NCBI GenBank assembly: GCA_947172415.1 | Contig: OX359191.1 | Span: forward strand, 6,324,001-6,388,000 | From: Chondrosia reniformis | Taxonomy: Eukaryota > Porifera > Demospongiae > Chondrillida > Chondrillidae | DNA length: 64,000 nt | Direction of reading: 5' to 3' | In this document: positions 34,589 to 47,329 of the stretch, in pieces | Layout of the letters: each line of letters begins with the position of its first letter | How positions within the stretch are numbered: position 1 is the stretch's first letter | The notes under the pieces: model-generated | What the model was told of the DNA's origin: nothing | The model's input: only the letters and a program-made list of their open reading frames with translations | Databases searched by the model: none | Made by a program: the position numbers and the translations under genes

Positions 34589-36603
34589 TGCTTTACTACT
34601 TACACCAATTTGTTTTAGATATATATATTTTTATGTATGTATGAATGACATGTTATATCACCACACACTTTACAATCTTTGTAATTAATATATATTCCTA
34701 TGTAATTAGTATAAATAGAGTTTCTCATGGCAAAGTTGTTAACATTCTATATGAAGCCCCCATTTTTAATTTCCTGACACATAATATAAGTGCAATTTTA
34801 ATTGTATTTCTGCCAATTGTGGGTGATATATCAGAGTCTCTAAGTAGGGAGGGCCTGAAAAAAATGGCTGCCGTATTCAATGTACATGTATTACAGGTTA
34901 ACACACAATACACCGCGTTTTTACCTCTTTTAAACTCGTAATGTGTCTTTTTTGTACGAATTGTTAAGTATTGTAAGTTGTATTGTTAAGTCACTGAAAT
35001 TTGAGGCAGTATAATAATATTCCATTTGTGTATTGTTAGCCTTATTATAATATTATGATCATTGTTTTGTTTCACTGCTTTTTTTGGATGAGACAGGTAC
35101 TGTTGCAGGGACTGCCATCCCTATTTCTCATTTTTTAAAATTTTTTTTTTTATTTACTTGCATATAGGGATGGCCGAAAAAAATAAATGGCCGCCCTATT
35201 CAATGGATTATCAATTAACACCTCATAAATCAACAACGATGGGATTTTCGGTTGCATTTGCAGTCGTTTTTGCATGCTTTTCTAAACTCCAAAACATTTC
35301 GATGCTCTACAACCTTCGCAAAGTAGTTAAACCGAAATAGGCCAAATTTTCTGAAATTCCTCATTTTTTCTTCTTTTTTCATGAGCTAGCGCTAGCATGC
35401 GAGCGTACGCAGGTACATAGAAATACTAAATCGTCATGAATGTTTCAGAACTAGGGAATAGGCTACCCTAGATTTCAACGCGCTCCATCCGAAGCGTGTT
35501 ACTTTCGAAAGTTCCAAATTTAGGGCCTCTTCGAACGCAATTTTGTGGTACTACCTCCACCCGCGATCGAATATCTTAGTCGCTTTGCAGGGCCTATATA
35601 TACAGTCGTATTCTTAACGATTATGGACCCTTTAATATCCTAAACTGAATGTTAAAGAACGGTAAAAACATACTTGACAAATTTGGGATCTTTTCGGGCG
35701 CCATTTTCTTAATTTAGAGCTATCTATTATATCGTCTATTTTGCTACTTTATTCCGAGTTTTCGCCAAGAAAACTTTCAAAACAAATATTAACAAGAAAA
35801 AAGGGGCAATACAAGTTAAATAAAAACATTCAAAAATGAAGTTAAAAGTAGGGATGGCACTATAACAGTGATTGGCACATCTAGAAAAAGTAACGAAACG
35901 AGAAAGTGATCATATGGTAAGGCTAACATTGCAGAAGTGGTATACTGAAACTTAACTATATATACACATCACTTCTATGTTTGGGCGCATCAATCCCTAC
36001 TTCTAGTATATCCATGATGCGCCCAAACGTAGAAGTGATGTGTATATATAGTTAAGTTTCAGTTATGCCGCTTCTGCAATGTTAGCCTTACCATTTGATC
36101 ACTTTCTTGTTTCGTACATTTAGGATTTCCTGTGTGAATAAATAATACAAATTTCAACAATGAGTGAACATTTCAATCCATGCAGATCTTCATCCGGGCA
36201 TGACATATGCAAGATACTCCACCATAGACATTTCATACATATATACATACATACATATCATAATACTCCAGCATATGCACATATAAATGTAGGATGATCC
36301 AGTGTCAACCAGAAACCAGTCAAGTATGTTGTGTACAGTAATGTACTCCCCCTTGCGGTCCATTAGAAGCCAAAAAGAAATTCAATTGCCCATGCACAAA
36401 TCAGCTTATACAGGGTTCAAGTTCCACCAGAAACCACTGAATATTGACCATACTGAAGACAAGGCTTTGCTGTAATTACTTTGATCCTTGGTAATTGACA
36501 TTTCTGATGAAAATTGCGTCTCCAAATGAGCCAATCAAATTGCCTATAAAAGGAGCCAATAGATCTGTGACTCAGAACAAGGCCAGAACAGAGGATAAGA
36601 AAC
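34589..36603. mobile_element. Mobile-element-rich intergenic region with long palindromes
   Basis: Two diverged copies of one element start near 34847 (gtagggagggcctgaaaaaa) and 35167 (agggatggccgaaaaaaat). They share the following words attcaatg, attatcaattaacacc and tttttgcatgcttttct with the element at 44436. At 35880-36118 two arms of about 100 bases face each other (agtgatcatatggtaaggct ... agccttaccatttgatcact) around a short centre at about 35990-36005, a near-perfect hairpin. From 36119 to 36603 I see only AT-rich non-coding sequence, presumably upstream DNA of the fibrinogen-related gene. Confidence 0.7.
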
Positions 36604-36941
36604 ATGAAATTAGTTGGAGCCACCATCCTATTGACCACTATTGCAATCCTCTTTGGATGGACAGTTGAAGCTAAACGTAAGCATCCCAAACAAATTCCTA
36701 AGTAAGAATCCACAGGCTATGTATGTTTTCTATATATGTATTACAGCTGCCCCTACTACCAGTACTACTACTACTACAAGTCCTGCTACTACCAGCAGTA
36801 ACAACCAACTCTGGTGCATTCCTGTTCTCCCTGGTCACCCTGGATTATCTAGTCTCTGCTGTGACAACTCAACACAGGAGGTTATGATGCTGAAGGACAA
36901 AGTTTGTCAGCTAATTGATATAGTCAACACTACCACGAATG

Positions 36942-37755
36942 GTAAGTGTGTAAGGAGAGATATCCCATTGTTGCTTAGTTATTATATACAAATCCATATG
37001 AACTGTATCTTCCTAATATGTCTTCATATATTAAGTTACATTTTTCTCTTTTTAAAGCCCTGTTAATTCAATGAATACTATATAGGCAGAAATACATTGT
37101 GATTATCTAAGCTACAAATATTACAAATATCACTAAAATAATTCAATAAAAACTAATTCTACAATGTCATGTTATGTACATATAAACCTAACCTGAGAAG
37201 GCATAAATGGTATACCCTTTAACATCAGAATGAAACCTCACTTAACTAACTAAAACTCTAATAATAACTCTCCGTTTCCTGCAAATTTGATTGAGGTTTA
37301 ACAATGTACAGTATAACCAAATAAATTTCCTTCAATAGTCTATAGTCTAAACTGTATGTATACACCTACATATATGTGAAACAAGTCACAATTTACATAT
37401 TATTATTTGGTGACTCCATAGTTCTTGAAATGCTTAGCTTAATTCTTATTTAATCCTGGATAGAGTGTAGTTTTTGAATCGTAATCTACATATTTCCCAA
37501 AGCTGAAGTCACATATGTATAGTGCTATTAGTGCATATTCAATGAAGTGAATCTTGAAAATAGTCAGTTATAACAATTTCAGTAAAAGTTAAATAGTTAG
37601 TTAATGAGTCAGTGATGTAAATTAAAAGTAATATGTATTCCTATAAACATCCATCATATCATTGAGGATCTTAGAGAAGAAAGGAGTGTTCCATAAAACA
37701 GACCCTTCAAATACTAGTCACCATAGCAACCCACCTGATGAGGCTCGGTACCAAT
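36942..37755. other. AT-rich stretch between the FReD exon and the CPSF1 fragment
   Basis: The first 420 bases (to about 37360) recur after the second copy of the FReD exon at 42455-42760. The rest shows no coding or element signature. Confidence 0.5.
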
Positions 37756-40700
37756 CTACTTAGCTAAGAGGGACTGCTCTAGATTACTCAGCTCCACATA
37801 CTGCCAGAGCAGCTGACCGTCAAGAAGGTTCTTCTGCGATACACTTTGGATCCTCCTCTCTATTCTGTATAACCTATAAGACCAAAACATAATCACTTTA
37901 TTATACGTATGTCAATAGGATCCAATTACACTACGTATATATGGTTACAAACAATCACTAGTTCACCTGTGAGCTGTAGGCTTCAAACCAGTAGTGAGAC
38001 TTAGGTGCATATATAGTATTTATTAAGTATAAATTTCAGTAGTACAGCATTTACCTGTGAGCTTTGGGGTTCAAACCAGCCGTGTGAACCAGGCCTTGTA
38101 CCATCTTTGTCTGAAGCATATGAAACCTTCTGTACTCCCTCTCAGGAATGGGCAGTATGTAGCCTGTGCCTCCATCAATAGTAGCTACAGATCTAGACAT
38201 GTGTGCAGAGGAATCAGACAGAGTGTCATCAGATGGGGAAGTCACCTAGGGGGTTCCCCTCGAGTGTACAGAATATTCTGATCCAGTGATTACATTGAAA
38301 TCATAACTTCATCCTAAGATATGTGTCCTTTATAAAATTAGTATATTTCTGCACTTTTTACCAGTTGAATTCTGCCATTATATTTTGGTTGCCTAATATG
38401 AGGTGGATATGACACAACACTCACACTTAGCAAAGTAAATTGTTTGTCTTTTCTCCAGCGTTGCCCATTTAGGATCTTTTGATGCAGCTTCAGTTAGAGA
38501 TGGCTGACACCTCACTCGAAAGAGACAGTTAATCATCACTCCACTCTTGAGGTCGCACCGTCTCAACAGTCGCTTGCCACCATAACTCTCAGGAACTAGT
38601 GAGAGTCCATGAGACCATGTGACTGTCACATGACGTGTAGTTAAGCAATTATAGTATACAAATGAATCTAATAGAACTAAAACATGTTCCAAGTGTTGAA
38701 AAGTATTCAGCCAAAAAATAAATTTTAGAATCACATTTCCTACTATTAATGCTAAGAAGTCAATTTCTACATGATCCACCTACCTTGATGCATATAGTAT
38801 CACTATGGACTATAGTAGTGCATGTAGCCTAGAACAGCCTGCATTACTTCTAATACAATTAAAAGGAAGCAGTTAATTATTTAACTTACTTTCAGGTTGA
38901 TGACAGTAGATACATAGCTATATTGCTTTGACCATCTGTAGCTGTAGACATTGTGGAGTACACATATGTATGTAAATCAGTCATACATATGATATAAAGC
39001 AGAAAATAGCACATTGGTGGAATTATTGTAAGTATTCCAGTGAATCCTAACTTGTCTCAGTGGAATGTCAGTTATCCAAATGTGTCTGGACCGAACGCAG
39101 GTGGATCAGCTTGTAATTAAGATGTACTCACCGGCAGTATCAAATATCAGGTTTAGATAACTGACATTCCACTGTACATATTTTCCTATAAACACCTGAA
39201 TATATTGGTATTGTGTATTATATATTCTTACATATATACAGTACTTAATATACAGTCCATACCAATGAATCCTAACTGGTCTCCATCAACAGCAAAACCA
39301 ACACTGTACACATTAGTACTGAAGGGATCCTATTACGGACATGTACATACAAATATGCATAAGTATATAATGAAGAAGTACTTGAGAGGTCCCAGCTGTT
39401 GGTTTATGCAACACAAACGAGTTAATAAACTTATATAAAATGTACACTTTACAAGTCAGGTAAATGTCACATGTCAACTTACCTGACTGATAACAGAGAG
39501 TGTCTTCAGTTCACTCTAACAACTAAGGGGAATAAAGGTAACACATTTAATTTAGCAAATATACAACTTGTGGTTGCAAGGGTGATAAGAATTGACATTT
39601 ATAAAAGATGTTTTACCTTGAATCTCAGTAGTTTGACATTGGTGGACACATCGGCAATAAAAATGAAGTTCTTTAAGACACTTAGAGTGTGAATGTAAAG
39701 ATCAGTGTTAATGAAAGCAATCGGAGTGAGTTCCTGGTCCTTAAACTGCCAAATATAGATCTAAACACAGTTATTTAAAACATTTCAGATGAAATTCAAT
39801 TGATTTATATGTGATATTAGCATTCCTATTCCAAGCCAACTTAGTGATGCCTAAAACTGCACTACATCTCCATACACTTTACCTTCTGCAAGACACAGCC
39901 AATCAAATGACCGTCTACTGCATCGACAGCAGTTACAGGACTCTTAAACTCTTTATTTCCTACAACCTGAAGACCAAAGAGACACATACATACAATTAAC
40001 CACTCTCCCAAGGAGGAAATTTGTGAATTGTAGCACCTGGCGTACCTTTATCTTTCTTCTAGTTTGAGGCTGGTCAGGGTCGATCTGGTACGACATCAAT
40101 TATATCCAATACAGTCACCTATACATCATACAGTACTGTATATGTGCATAGGTAATGTATAATATGAATGAAAGAGTTAATTGCATTAGTCCTTTGTATA
40201 GGCTATGATATAATAGAAGTAATCACTGGATCCAACCAATCAAGATAATAAGATTTGGTGGAAATGGCGGGAAAAATCCTCTATAAATAGAGGCAATTCT
40301 TCCACTTAACCATCAGTCACTGAGGAAGACCCCCAGGGTCGAAACGTTTGACCAAGAATTGAAAGAAACCAATTGCGTTTTTAAACGCTCAAAAGTCGAA
40401 GGATGTACCATCCCAAAGATAATAAGATTTGGTCACTTGGTTGGTCAGGTAACATAACTCTATATTACCATCAAAACTTTAAGAATATTTATTACTATAT
40501 ACGTACATATGCATAATAGTATAACTATTATACATGTGATAAATTTGTTTCTTTAATTACTATTATACCATTCCCTATATATTTGATACTATACTATATA
40601 CTATATACTACTATACTATATAACACCTACACTATATATATACTACTATCTATAACACTATATACTATATTATATACTTCATCTGTTTTAGTATCGCAAG

Positions 40701-42185
40701 TGCTGACTGCAATAAAGTTCTTCATTCCACTTACTGCCTCCTGGCTCCTCAACTGAACCACTTTCATACACGACATGTGTTCATAGTCATCACACTTCAA
40801 ACTACGTATGTCAGTCAATACACAGTCCATTATGATATATGACATGCTTGCACATAAGAAATATGTTAAAGTGACTATGTGTATATAATACATTAATTAG
40901 AGCTATCATGATAGTTCTCGGCTGTCCCTACTTATCATACTCTCTGATATGTTCATATATAAGTAAATGGAGGTATTGCAACTACACTTCACAGGCTAAG
41001 GCATACTTGCACTTTGGGAGTGGCTCCCACGAGTCCTGTTGATATATTTAGCTGCAAATAAAACTTCTCATCCGTTGGATAAGGAAACCTCTTGTCTGCA
41101 GTAGAAAAAGGTTTATAACACAAACTGTGCATACGGTCACATATAATACTAGTACAAGTGGTTAATTAAATATGTAAAGTACCTCTTTCAACATACATAG
41201 TCCATTAATTTCACTTCTTCATTCACCACTGTTGGGATGGCCTTTACAGTAAGAGGTTCACTTAAGACTACAGCATACACCTACACACAATATATACGTG
41301 TACGTACATAAATCTATAAGTAAAGAACATTATATATACGCATATATACATATTGCAATATATGCAAAAAACTTAGAAATATTTGAGACAACAATATCAG
41401 TTCTATTACGTATACAAAAAGATTGTTCAGCTAAATGCCACATATCGATATATCATAATTATAAGTTTATTACAACCAATCAGTTCATACCTTTGACTCG
41501 GGAAGATAACCAATGAAATGAGGAGTCACTTTCAGAGGAACCTTTTGATTGGCCAGTAGTGATCATATACAAACTGACCAGGGAGCACAGAAATCCTCAA
41601 TTCTCCCTTCAAACAAGAAAAAGAACTTAAGTTGAAATTATATTTCTCTCATTTCTTTATCATATAAACTGTAATGAGATCTCAATCATTATATAAACCA
41701 AATGTGTGTGTTTGTAGAGTTACTAATACTTAATTATAATACATTAGTTATTTATATTCAAAATAATAGAGTATTTCGATATCATGGCTTACTTCTGAGT
41801 TAAAATAGAGGAGCCCCTTTGGACAGATTTGGTTGTTAAAAGTTACGAAACACTTTACTATATTACATTAGCTAATATACAAACAATTACATTTATTAAT
41901 AATTCCACTTACTCCAGAATTTCCTGAAATGTCATTAAATGGTCTTAAAAGTGCTTTAAAAGGAATCGTCTCAGTTTCTTCTTAATCTGTCACAAAATGT
42001 AATAACACATTAACCTAATGTACTCAATATACTCATCTCAGATGCACTCCCTATAATGCTTACCAGCGCCTTCTTCTGTTGTGGGCTTCACTGAAGTCTT
42101 CTTCACCCTCAACATCACTCCATGATGCTGCTTCACAAAGTGGACTTGCAGTGTCAGTTCCCCCTCTCTCTGTACCTGGGGTACT
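37756..42185 (-). pseudogene. CPSF1: C-terminal fragment of CPSF1 (cleavage/polyadenylation factor), broken
   Basis: Minus-strand exons with clear homology to the C-terminal half of CPSF160, in order: about 42066-42180 (LQVHFVKQHHGVMLRVKK), 41915-41985 (RPFNDISGNSG), 41487-41610 (GELRISVLPGQFVYDHYWPI), 41196-41282 (VYAVVLSEPLTVKAIPTV), about 41010-41098 (KRFPYPTDEKFYLQL), 40678-40801 (DDYEHMSCMKVVQLRSQEAV), about 40050-40115 (VLDIIDVVP), 39883-39959 (KEFKSPVTAVDAVDGHLIG), 39617-39760 (IYIWQFKDQELTPIAFINTD), about 39260-39330 (VYSVGFAVDGDQLGF), 38425-38595 (ESYGGKRLLRR), 38055-38184 (TIDGGTGYILPIPEREYRRF), 37756-37873 (LLDGQLLWQYVELSNLEQSL, stop). Frameshifts at about 41540 and 40080, a missing segment before 38595, a stop at 37756 where the family continues (IGTEP follows) and no N-terminal half indicate a pseudogene. 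Introns are kept, so it is a genomic duplicate and not a retrocopy. Confidence 0.75.
39057..39180. mobile_element. Small palindromic DNA element
   Basis: The left end cagtggaatgtcagttatcc and the right end, which contains gataactgacattccactg, are inverted copies about 80 bases apart. The ends resemble pogo/Tigger-type inverted repeats. It is too short to encode anything and lies in an intron of the CPSF1 fragment. Confidence 0.65.
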
Positions 42186-42239
42186 TCATTGCTTTATATA
42201 CCAAAAGCCTCTCATCCACCACACTCTATAAACAACACA

Positions 42240-42760
42240 CAATGTATTACAGCTGCCCCTACTACCAGTACTACTACTACTACTACAAGTCCTGCTACTA
42301 CCAGCAGTAACAACCAACTCTGGTGCATTCCTGTTCTCCCTGGTCACCCTGGATTATCTAGTCTCTGCTGTGACAACTCAACATAGGAGGTTATGATGCT
42401 GAAGGACAAAGTTTGTAAGCTAATTGACATAGTCAACACTACCAGGAGTGCATGGTAAGTATGTATATATGGAGAGATGCATATGGTTTGTTAAATTTAC
42501 ACATAATTTCTATTTTTATCACTTTAAAGCACAGTTAATTCAAAGGAATACTATAGGCAGATATATAAATATAAAAAATATAAAATCAACAAATTAAATA
42601 ATTTAATATATATAAACCTGAGAAGGCAGTACATGTACAAATGGTATACCAGTTCACATTAGAATAAATAACTAAATTCTGATAACTGCCGGTCCATTTA
42701 AATTTCCTGCAAATTTGATTGAAGTTTTGTTCACAATGAATAAATTTCCTTCAATAGTCT
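42240..42760 (+). repeat. Second, broken copy of the Thr-rich FReD exon and its flank
   Basis: 42253-42454 repeats exon 36747-36941 almost base for base, but codon CAG (in NSTQEV) is TAG at 42385-42387 and the end is altered (agtgcatggtaagt), changing the exit phase. The similarity continues into the following 300 bases of the intron. The two copies flank the CPSF1 fragment, so a duplication and an insertion or rearrangement happened at this locus. Confidence 0.8.
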
Positions 42761-43039
42761 GTACTCCTTGTGTCACACACTAACTTCAAAAAACATCTTT
42801 TAATAATCTAGCACTGACTGGTAAAGAAAATATAAGAAGGATGCTTGTACAGCACATCTTAATCTGACCTAGGATGTTTTTCATGCAGAATGTAAAATGT
42901 AGATATATAATGTACCAGTGATTGGATTCCTCACTTATCTAATAACAATCTAACATTGTTGGAAACATTGAAACAGATTTAAGCAGTTAAGTATAGTATC
43001 AGTGCATATAGATGTATATACGTACACTTACATATACAG
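42761..43039. other. FReD gene intron, nothing recognised
   Basis: AT-rich sequence without open frames or repeats I can name. It ends in the acceptor catatacag before the coiled-coil exon at 43040. Confidence 0.4.
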
Positions 43040-44435
43040 ACACTGATGAAAATGAATACAGCATTCTGATTGATGAAGTGTGGCAACTTAAACAAGAAAT
43101 TAACAATCTCAATAATTGTTCAGCCAATGAACGTAAGTAGATGTACTGTATATACGTACATGAAGTGTACCAGTAATATGTTCAATATATACTATTACAG
43201 TATATGAAATTAATAAATTTACCCTACAATGATTATCACTTTGATTATTCATTGAAGTGTGCATGAAATATCTACTTACATGACACAGGAATTGACACTG
43301 AGTTGTTGGAAACAGTGAAGTCAATAGCGGATCAAGTGAAGGAAATAAACGGCAAAATAGGCAATAACACCAAGACACTTGAAAAAATATTGAGAAGTAA
43401 AGTGAAACATTTGACCAACTTCATCATAAATCAATTTTATTATAATCACAGATCAAGAGTGTAACACAAACAAGATAGAAAATCAGATGTAGTGTATCAA
43501 GACTTTGAAAATGTTTATAGAAGAGGAAGTGGAATATCTGGAGTATATCGCATACTTCCTAATGGAACTACTTGCGAGGAGCCAATTTAAGTCTGGAAAG
43601 TGGATTGTATTCCAAAGACGTCAAGATGGATCAGTTAACTTTTATAGAACCTGAACTGACTATGTCAATGGGTTTGGAGACCTAGAAGGGGAGCACTGGT
43701 TGGGATTGGACAAGATCTCCTGTCTGTCTTCAGGTGGAGCTGTACTGAGGGTTGACCTATAGAGGACTTCATGGTATCAGAAAATTTGCTCAATATTCAA
43801 CTTTCAGTGTTAAAGATGCTAACTCTAACTACAGACTGACTGTTGGTGGACACAGAGGAACTGTAGGTACATATATCCTACATACGTATATGTGCATATA
43901 TATGCACAGTGTATATATATATAGTCTGTGCTAAGTTGTATATATATATATAAACATTAAGACTATATATACATGTATGTACAAAGCTATAATATTCTCT
44001 ATTTAATAGGTGACAGTCTTGCTACTCATAATGGTATGTCATTCTCAACATATGACAGATCTAGAGATAATGATAGAAGCTCAAGCAACTGTGTTGGGCG
44101 GTTTAAAGGAGCCTGGTGGTACAGCAGTTGCTTTCACTCGAATCTGAATGGTCTCTACCTATGTATTCAGAATGATAATAGGAGTGCTAATTGGGTGCAT
44201 TTTGCTAATAATAGAGACTCTCTAAAGTACATTGAAATGAAGATGGAGTTGTAGTACTCAAACATTCACAAACTTGACACAAGCACTAGCCGCTATCTTC
44301 GAATTCTGTATATGATTTTATATATTAACAATAGATGATTCATATAATATGTGTATAATCACATCAGCTTAAAAAAAGACAAAACAGAAACCAATCTTCA
44401 GATGAATGTATCAGAGAGTACGGCAGTACTCTCTA

Positions 44436-45012
44436 AGTAGGGATGGCCGAAAAAAAGGCCGCCCTATCCAATGTATTATCAATTAACACCTCATAAATCA
44501 ACAGCAATAGGATTTTTGGTTGTATTCGAGTGTTTGCAGTCGTTTTTGCATGCTTTTCTCAACGCATGTTTTGATGCTCTACAACCTCGCAAAGTGGTTA
44601 AACCGAAATAGGCCAAATTCTGAAATTCCTCATTTTTTCTTCTTCTTTTTTACTAGCGCTAACATGCGAACGTTCCGAAGCGTGTTACTTTTGACATTGC
44701 CAAATCTAGGGCCTCTTCGAACGCCATTTTTAATTAAGTTTCAAATTCTCGAAACAAGAAAGTGATCATATGGTAAGGCTAACATTGCAGAAGTGGCATA
44801 CTGAAACTTAACTATACGCATCATTTCTATGTTTGGGCGCATCGATCCCTACTTCTAGTATATCCATGATGCCCCCAAACATAAAAGTGATGTGTATATA
44901 TAGTTAAGTTTCAGTACGCCACTTCTGCAATGTTAGCCTTACCATGATCACTTTCTTGTTTCGTTATTTTTTCTAGATGTGCCAATCACTGTTATAGTGC
45001 CATCCCTACTTT
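44436..45012. mobile_element. DNA element with aagtagggatggc terminal repeats and internal palindrome
   Basis: It starts aagtagggatggccg and ends gtgccatccctactt, giving terminal inverted repeats of about 13 bases. Inside is the same hairpin seen at 35880-36118 (agtgatcatatggtaaggct at about 44760 facing agccttaccatgatcacttt at about 44934, around catccctacttctagtatat-like centre sequence). No transposase frame is present. It belongs to the same family as the copies near 34847 and 35167. It lies immediately before the segmental duplication starting at about 45.2 kb. Confidence 0.75.
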
Positions 45013-45211
45013 TAACTTCATTTTTGAACGTTTTTATTTAACTTTATATGTGAAGCCGAAGTTGGTAACATTATTCATTAAAAATTTTCATTTTGCCCCC
45101 CACCCCCCTAGCCCCAAGTTCTGCATACAAATCAATGTAAGTGTTTTTAATTTTGAAAGGAAGGCAGCCGCGGGAAAGGAGAAAAACTGTGTTTACAGTA
45201 CGTGTATCAGG

Positions 45212-45480
45212 CAGTTGAAGCAATGCCATGCACTCTTCCTGATGCATGGTGGACAATGGGGCAAGCTTTAAATCTGGAAATCCCTGCATGCCATGCAGAT
45301 TGGTAACTCAAAGACTTAATAATAACCATATTTTCAAGTTTTCATGTGATACATAGATTATAATATATACTTTCTATTTGTACTTGCACAAAGGGAATTG
45401 CTGTTGGTCCAGTGAGTCTATCCAGCCTATCTATATAAATAATTGTGTATATCCAGGACTGGGAAAGGGTAATGGACTAT
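45212..45480 (+). pseudogene. Broken copy of the VWC exons of the first gene
   Basis: Matches 5894-6160 closely: caatgccatgcactcttcct, then ggggcaagctttaaatctgg, then the intron and the acttgcacaaagggaattgc exon. Bases are missing after gatg (tggttcta of the original is reduced) and a duplicated atgcc lies near 45287, so the frame is lost. It is the left end of the segmental copy. Confidence 0.8.
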
Positions 45481-47169
45481 AGTATATATATATTAGGACA
45501 TTAACTATATAAAGTAATCTATAAATTAAATATAATTCACTGGTTCTTGAGAGAATCATGTGACTCAAATAGGCCATCATATGCATACAGCACTTAAATT
45601 ATATATATTACACTGATCATAATCACATATAAGCTGTGGTCTCAGCTCCACTGTATTAATCCAGAATAATATACCACTCAAGAGATGAAGTAAGCATTTT
45701 ATCTATACATTACATATGGTAAGAGAAGAGATATTATGACTTTCCACAAACTTTAATTTATTCTGTATGCTCTGACTGGATGTACAAGTACTAGTACCTC
45801 TGCAAATGATCTTTATGAGGAACTCCTAATGTTACTGGGCTGATCTGACACTCCTGAACGAGAAAGATCCTTCAATAAGGCCTTTGATGAAGGGTAGCTA
45901 AGGCCACACTGAATGGCTTTCAAATTATATTAATGATCTTGTTTTAGTGGTTATACACTAATCAAATACAGTCAGCAAGACAGTGCATGGTGCATGTGTT
46001 ATTGCTATATAGATCTTTTCCTAAAATATTAAGTTTATGGAAATTTAACAAAATGTGTGCAGCACAACTTGGCTGGTTCTCTGGTCGAATGGGAGGGAGG
46101 TGTATATAGCAACCAACTTTAACTGTAAGAGGAAGACAACCAGTAGACCAGCCAATATAATTCTCTTGTCTTAATTTGTCACATTTCATGTAAAGATTTA
46201 ATCTACCACCAGAGTTAGAGTTACAAGGGATCCAATTAATATGTTGTTGGTCAGTACTTTGAGTGGCCCTGTAAATTGGACATTAGCAAATATCATAAGA
46301 GGGTAGTATTGGGGCCAGTAGCTAGCTAGCAATTGTAGCCTTCAAAACTATAAGGTGTTCAGTATATATGACACCCAGGAACTTATATATTTATCATTGT
46401 AGCTGATATAGACATTGCAGGATTAATTTTAAAATTTAATGTATATTGTTGAATTCTATTATTTATGAAATGTATTGTTTTAGTTGGTTATCAGGGTTGG
46501 TAGACAAATTTCACAAGTTATTTTTACAGAGAGGTAATAGAATTCTGTAGGATTCCATTAGGTGGGTCTGCTACGTACCAATTAAAGCTAATTGGGGCAT
46601 TTACATCTCTACAGCAATCTGAAAAATCATTAATATAGTTGAACACATCTTTGTTTAACGCCTTATTTAACTTAGAACCAATCAGTGATACCATATATCT
46701 GAGCAGACTGCATCAGTGACCTCCCCTAAAGGGATCTATTCCCTAGCTCCCACCGGGTCTGCATGATTGTATTTGTGGCACATGTACAGCCATTGAAGCT
46801 GACTCAAGATCTTGGTTAGACTGGTTTTTATAAGAATTACGTAGGTCATTATAGGTTTAATAGTAAATTCTTTCTAAATTGCCCTCTTTGTTATGTTTGT
46901 TTATCACTTAGATTATATCTTACAAAGCTAAAAGAATATTTCTATTAAACAGTCGTGATTTTCCAATGACCATACTATATATTACGTGTAAGATATATAT
47001 ATGGCATATATATACGTAGATATATCTTAAAAACTTTTACACATGACCAGCAAAAAAGGTCATAGTATTGTATAAACGTAACGTAATAATAATAGTATTC
47101 ATTAGGATCAATATTGCCCCTCCCCCACCGCCAGCCCCCACAAGTAGTACTGAAGTAGTGACTGTGGTG
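45481..47169. repeat. Segmental copy of 8.6-12.4 kb upstream DNA
   Basis: Blocks match in the same order and orientation as 8634-8940 and then 11250-12421, with the region of the decayed EGF exons (about 9.3-11.2 kb) missing. It carries the non-coding DNA leading up to the signal-peptide exon of the second giant gene, so the two genes probably share ancestral regulatory sequence. No gene is supported inside it. Confidence 0.8.
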
Positions 47170-47329
47170 ATGATGGTAATTCTGCAGGCTCTCTTTCGAC
47201 TGTTACCTGCAGTATACATTGTACTTGGTGAGTAAAAGTCGTTTTCAATCTAAAGGACCTTCTACATCAAGTCTACTATCATTATAGGTTACGCTGCGCC
47301 CTTAGTTTCCAGTCAAACAAGTGGAGATG
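47170..47329 (+). CDS. Signal peptide and N-terminal exons of the second giant gene
   Basis: Tandem ATGs at 47170 and 47173 begin [20 protein letters not shown]. The second exon gives [13 protein letters not shown]. The hydrophobic core and the small residues at the end fit a cleaved signal peptide. It is nearly identical to 12422-12581, and the intron between this exon pair and the first SRCR lacks the 520-base insertion found in the other gene. Confidence 0.72.

Larger units (their letters stand above)
36604..44254 (+). pseudogene. Disrupted fibrinogen-related (FReD) gene
   Basis: Exon 36604-36676 encodes a signal peptide (MKLVGATILLTTIAILFG, then WTVEA). Exon 36747-36941 has a Thr-rich stretch and CIPVLPGHPGLSSLCCDNST. 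Exons 43040-43132 and 43289-43396 are coiled-coil-like (LIDEVWQLKQEINNLNNC, LETVKSIADQVKEINGKIG). All of these match in phase. The fibrinogen domain exon 43452-43866 is damaged. It keeps SGVYRILPNGTT, GKWIVFQRRQDGSVNFYRT and NSNYRLTVGGHRGTVG, but in different frames, with a TGA where a Trp is expected (43653) and a further shift after LRVDL. The last exon, 44010-44254, is intact (GDSLATHNGMSFSTYD ... LKYIEMKMEL stop). Fibrinogen-related proteins are secreted lectin-like recognition molecules; this copy cannot make a full one. Confidence 0.75.

Noticed and set aside
40560-40680. ctatactatata-rich stretch as a possible regulatory or tandem element
   Set aside because: Simple AT-rich low-complexity sequence next to a CPSF1 pseudo-exon; no regular unit long enough to name.
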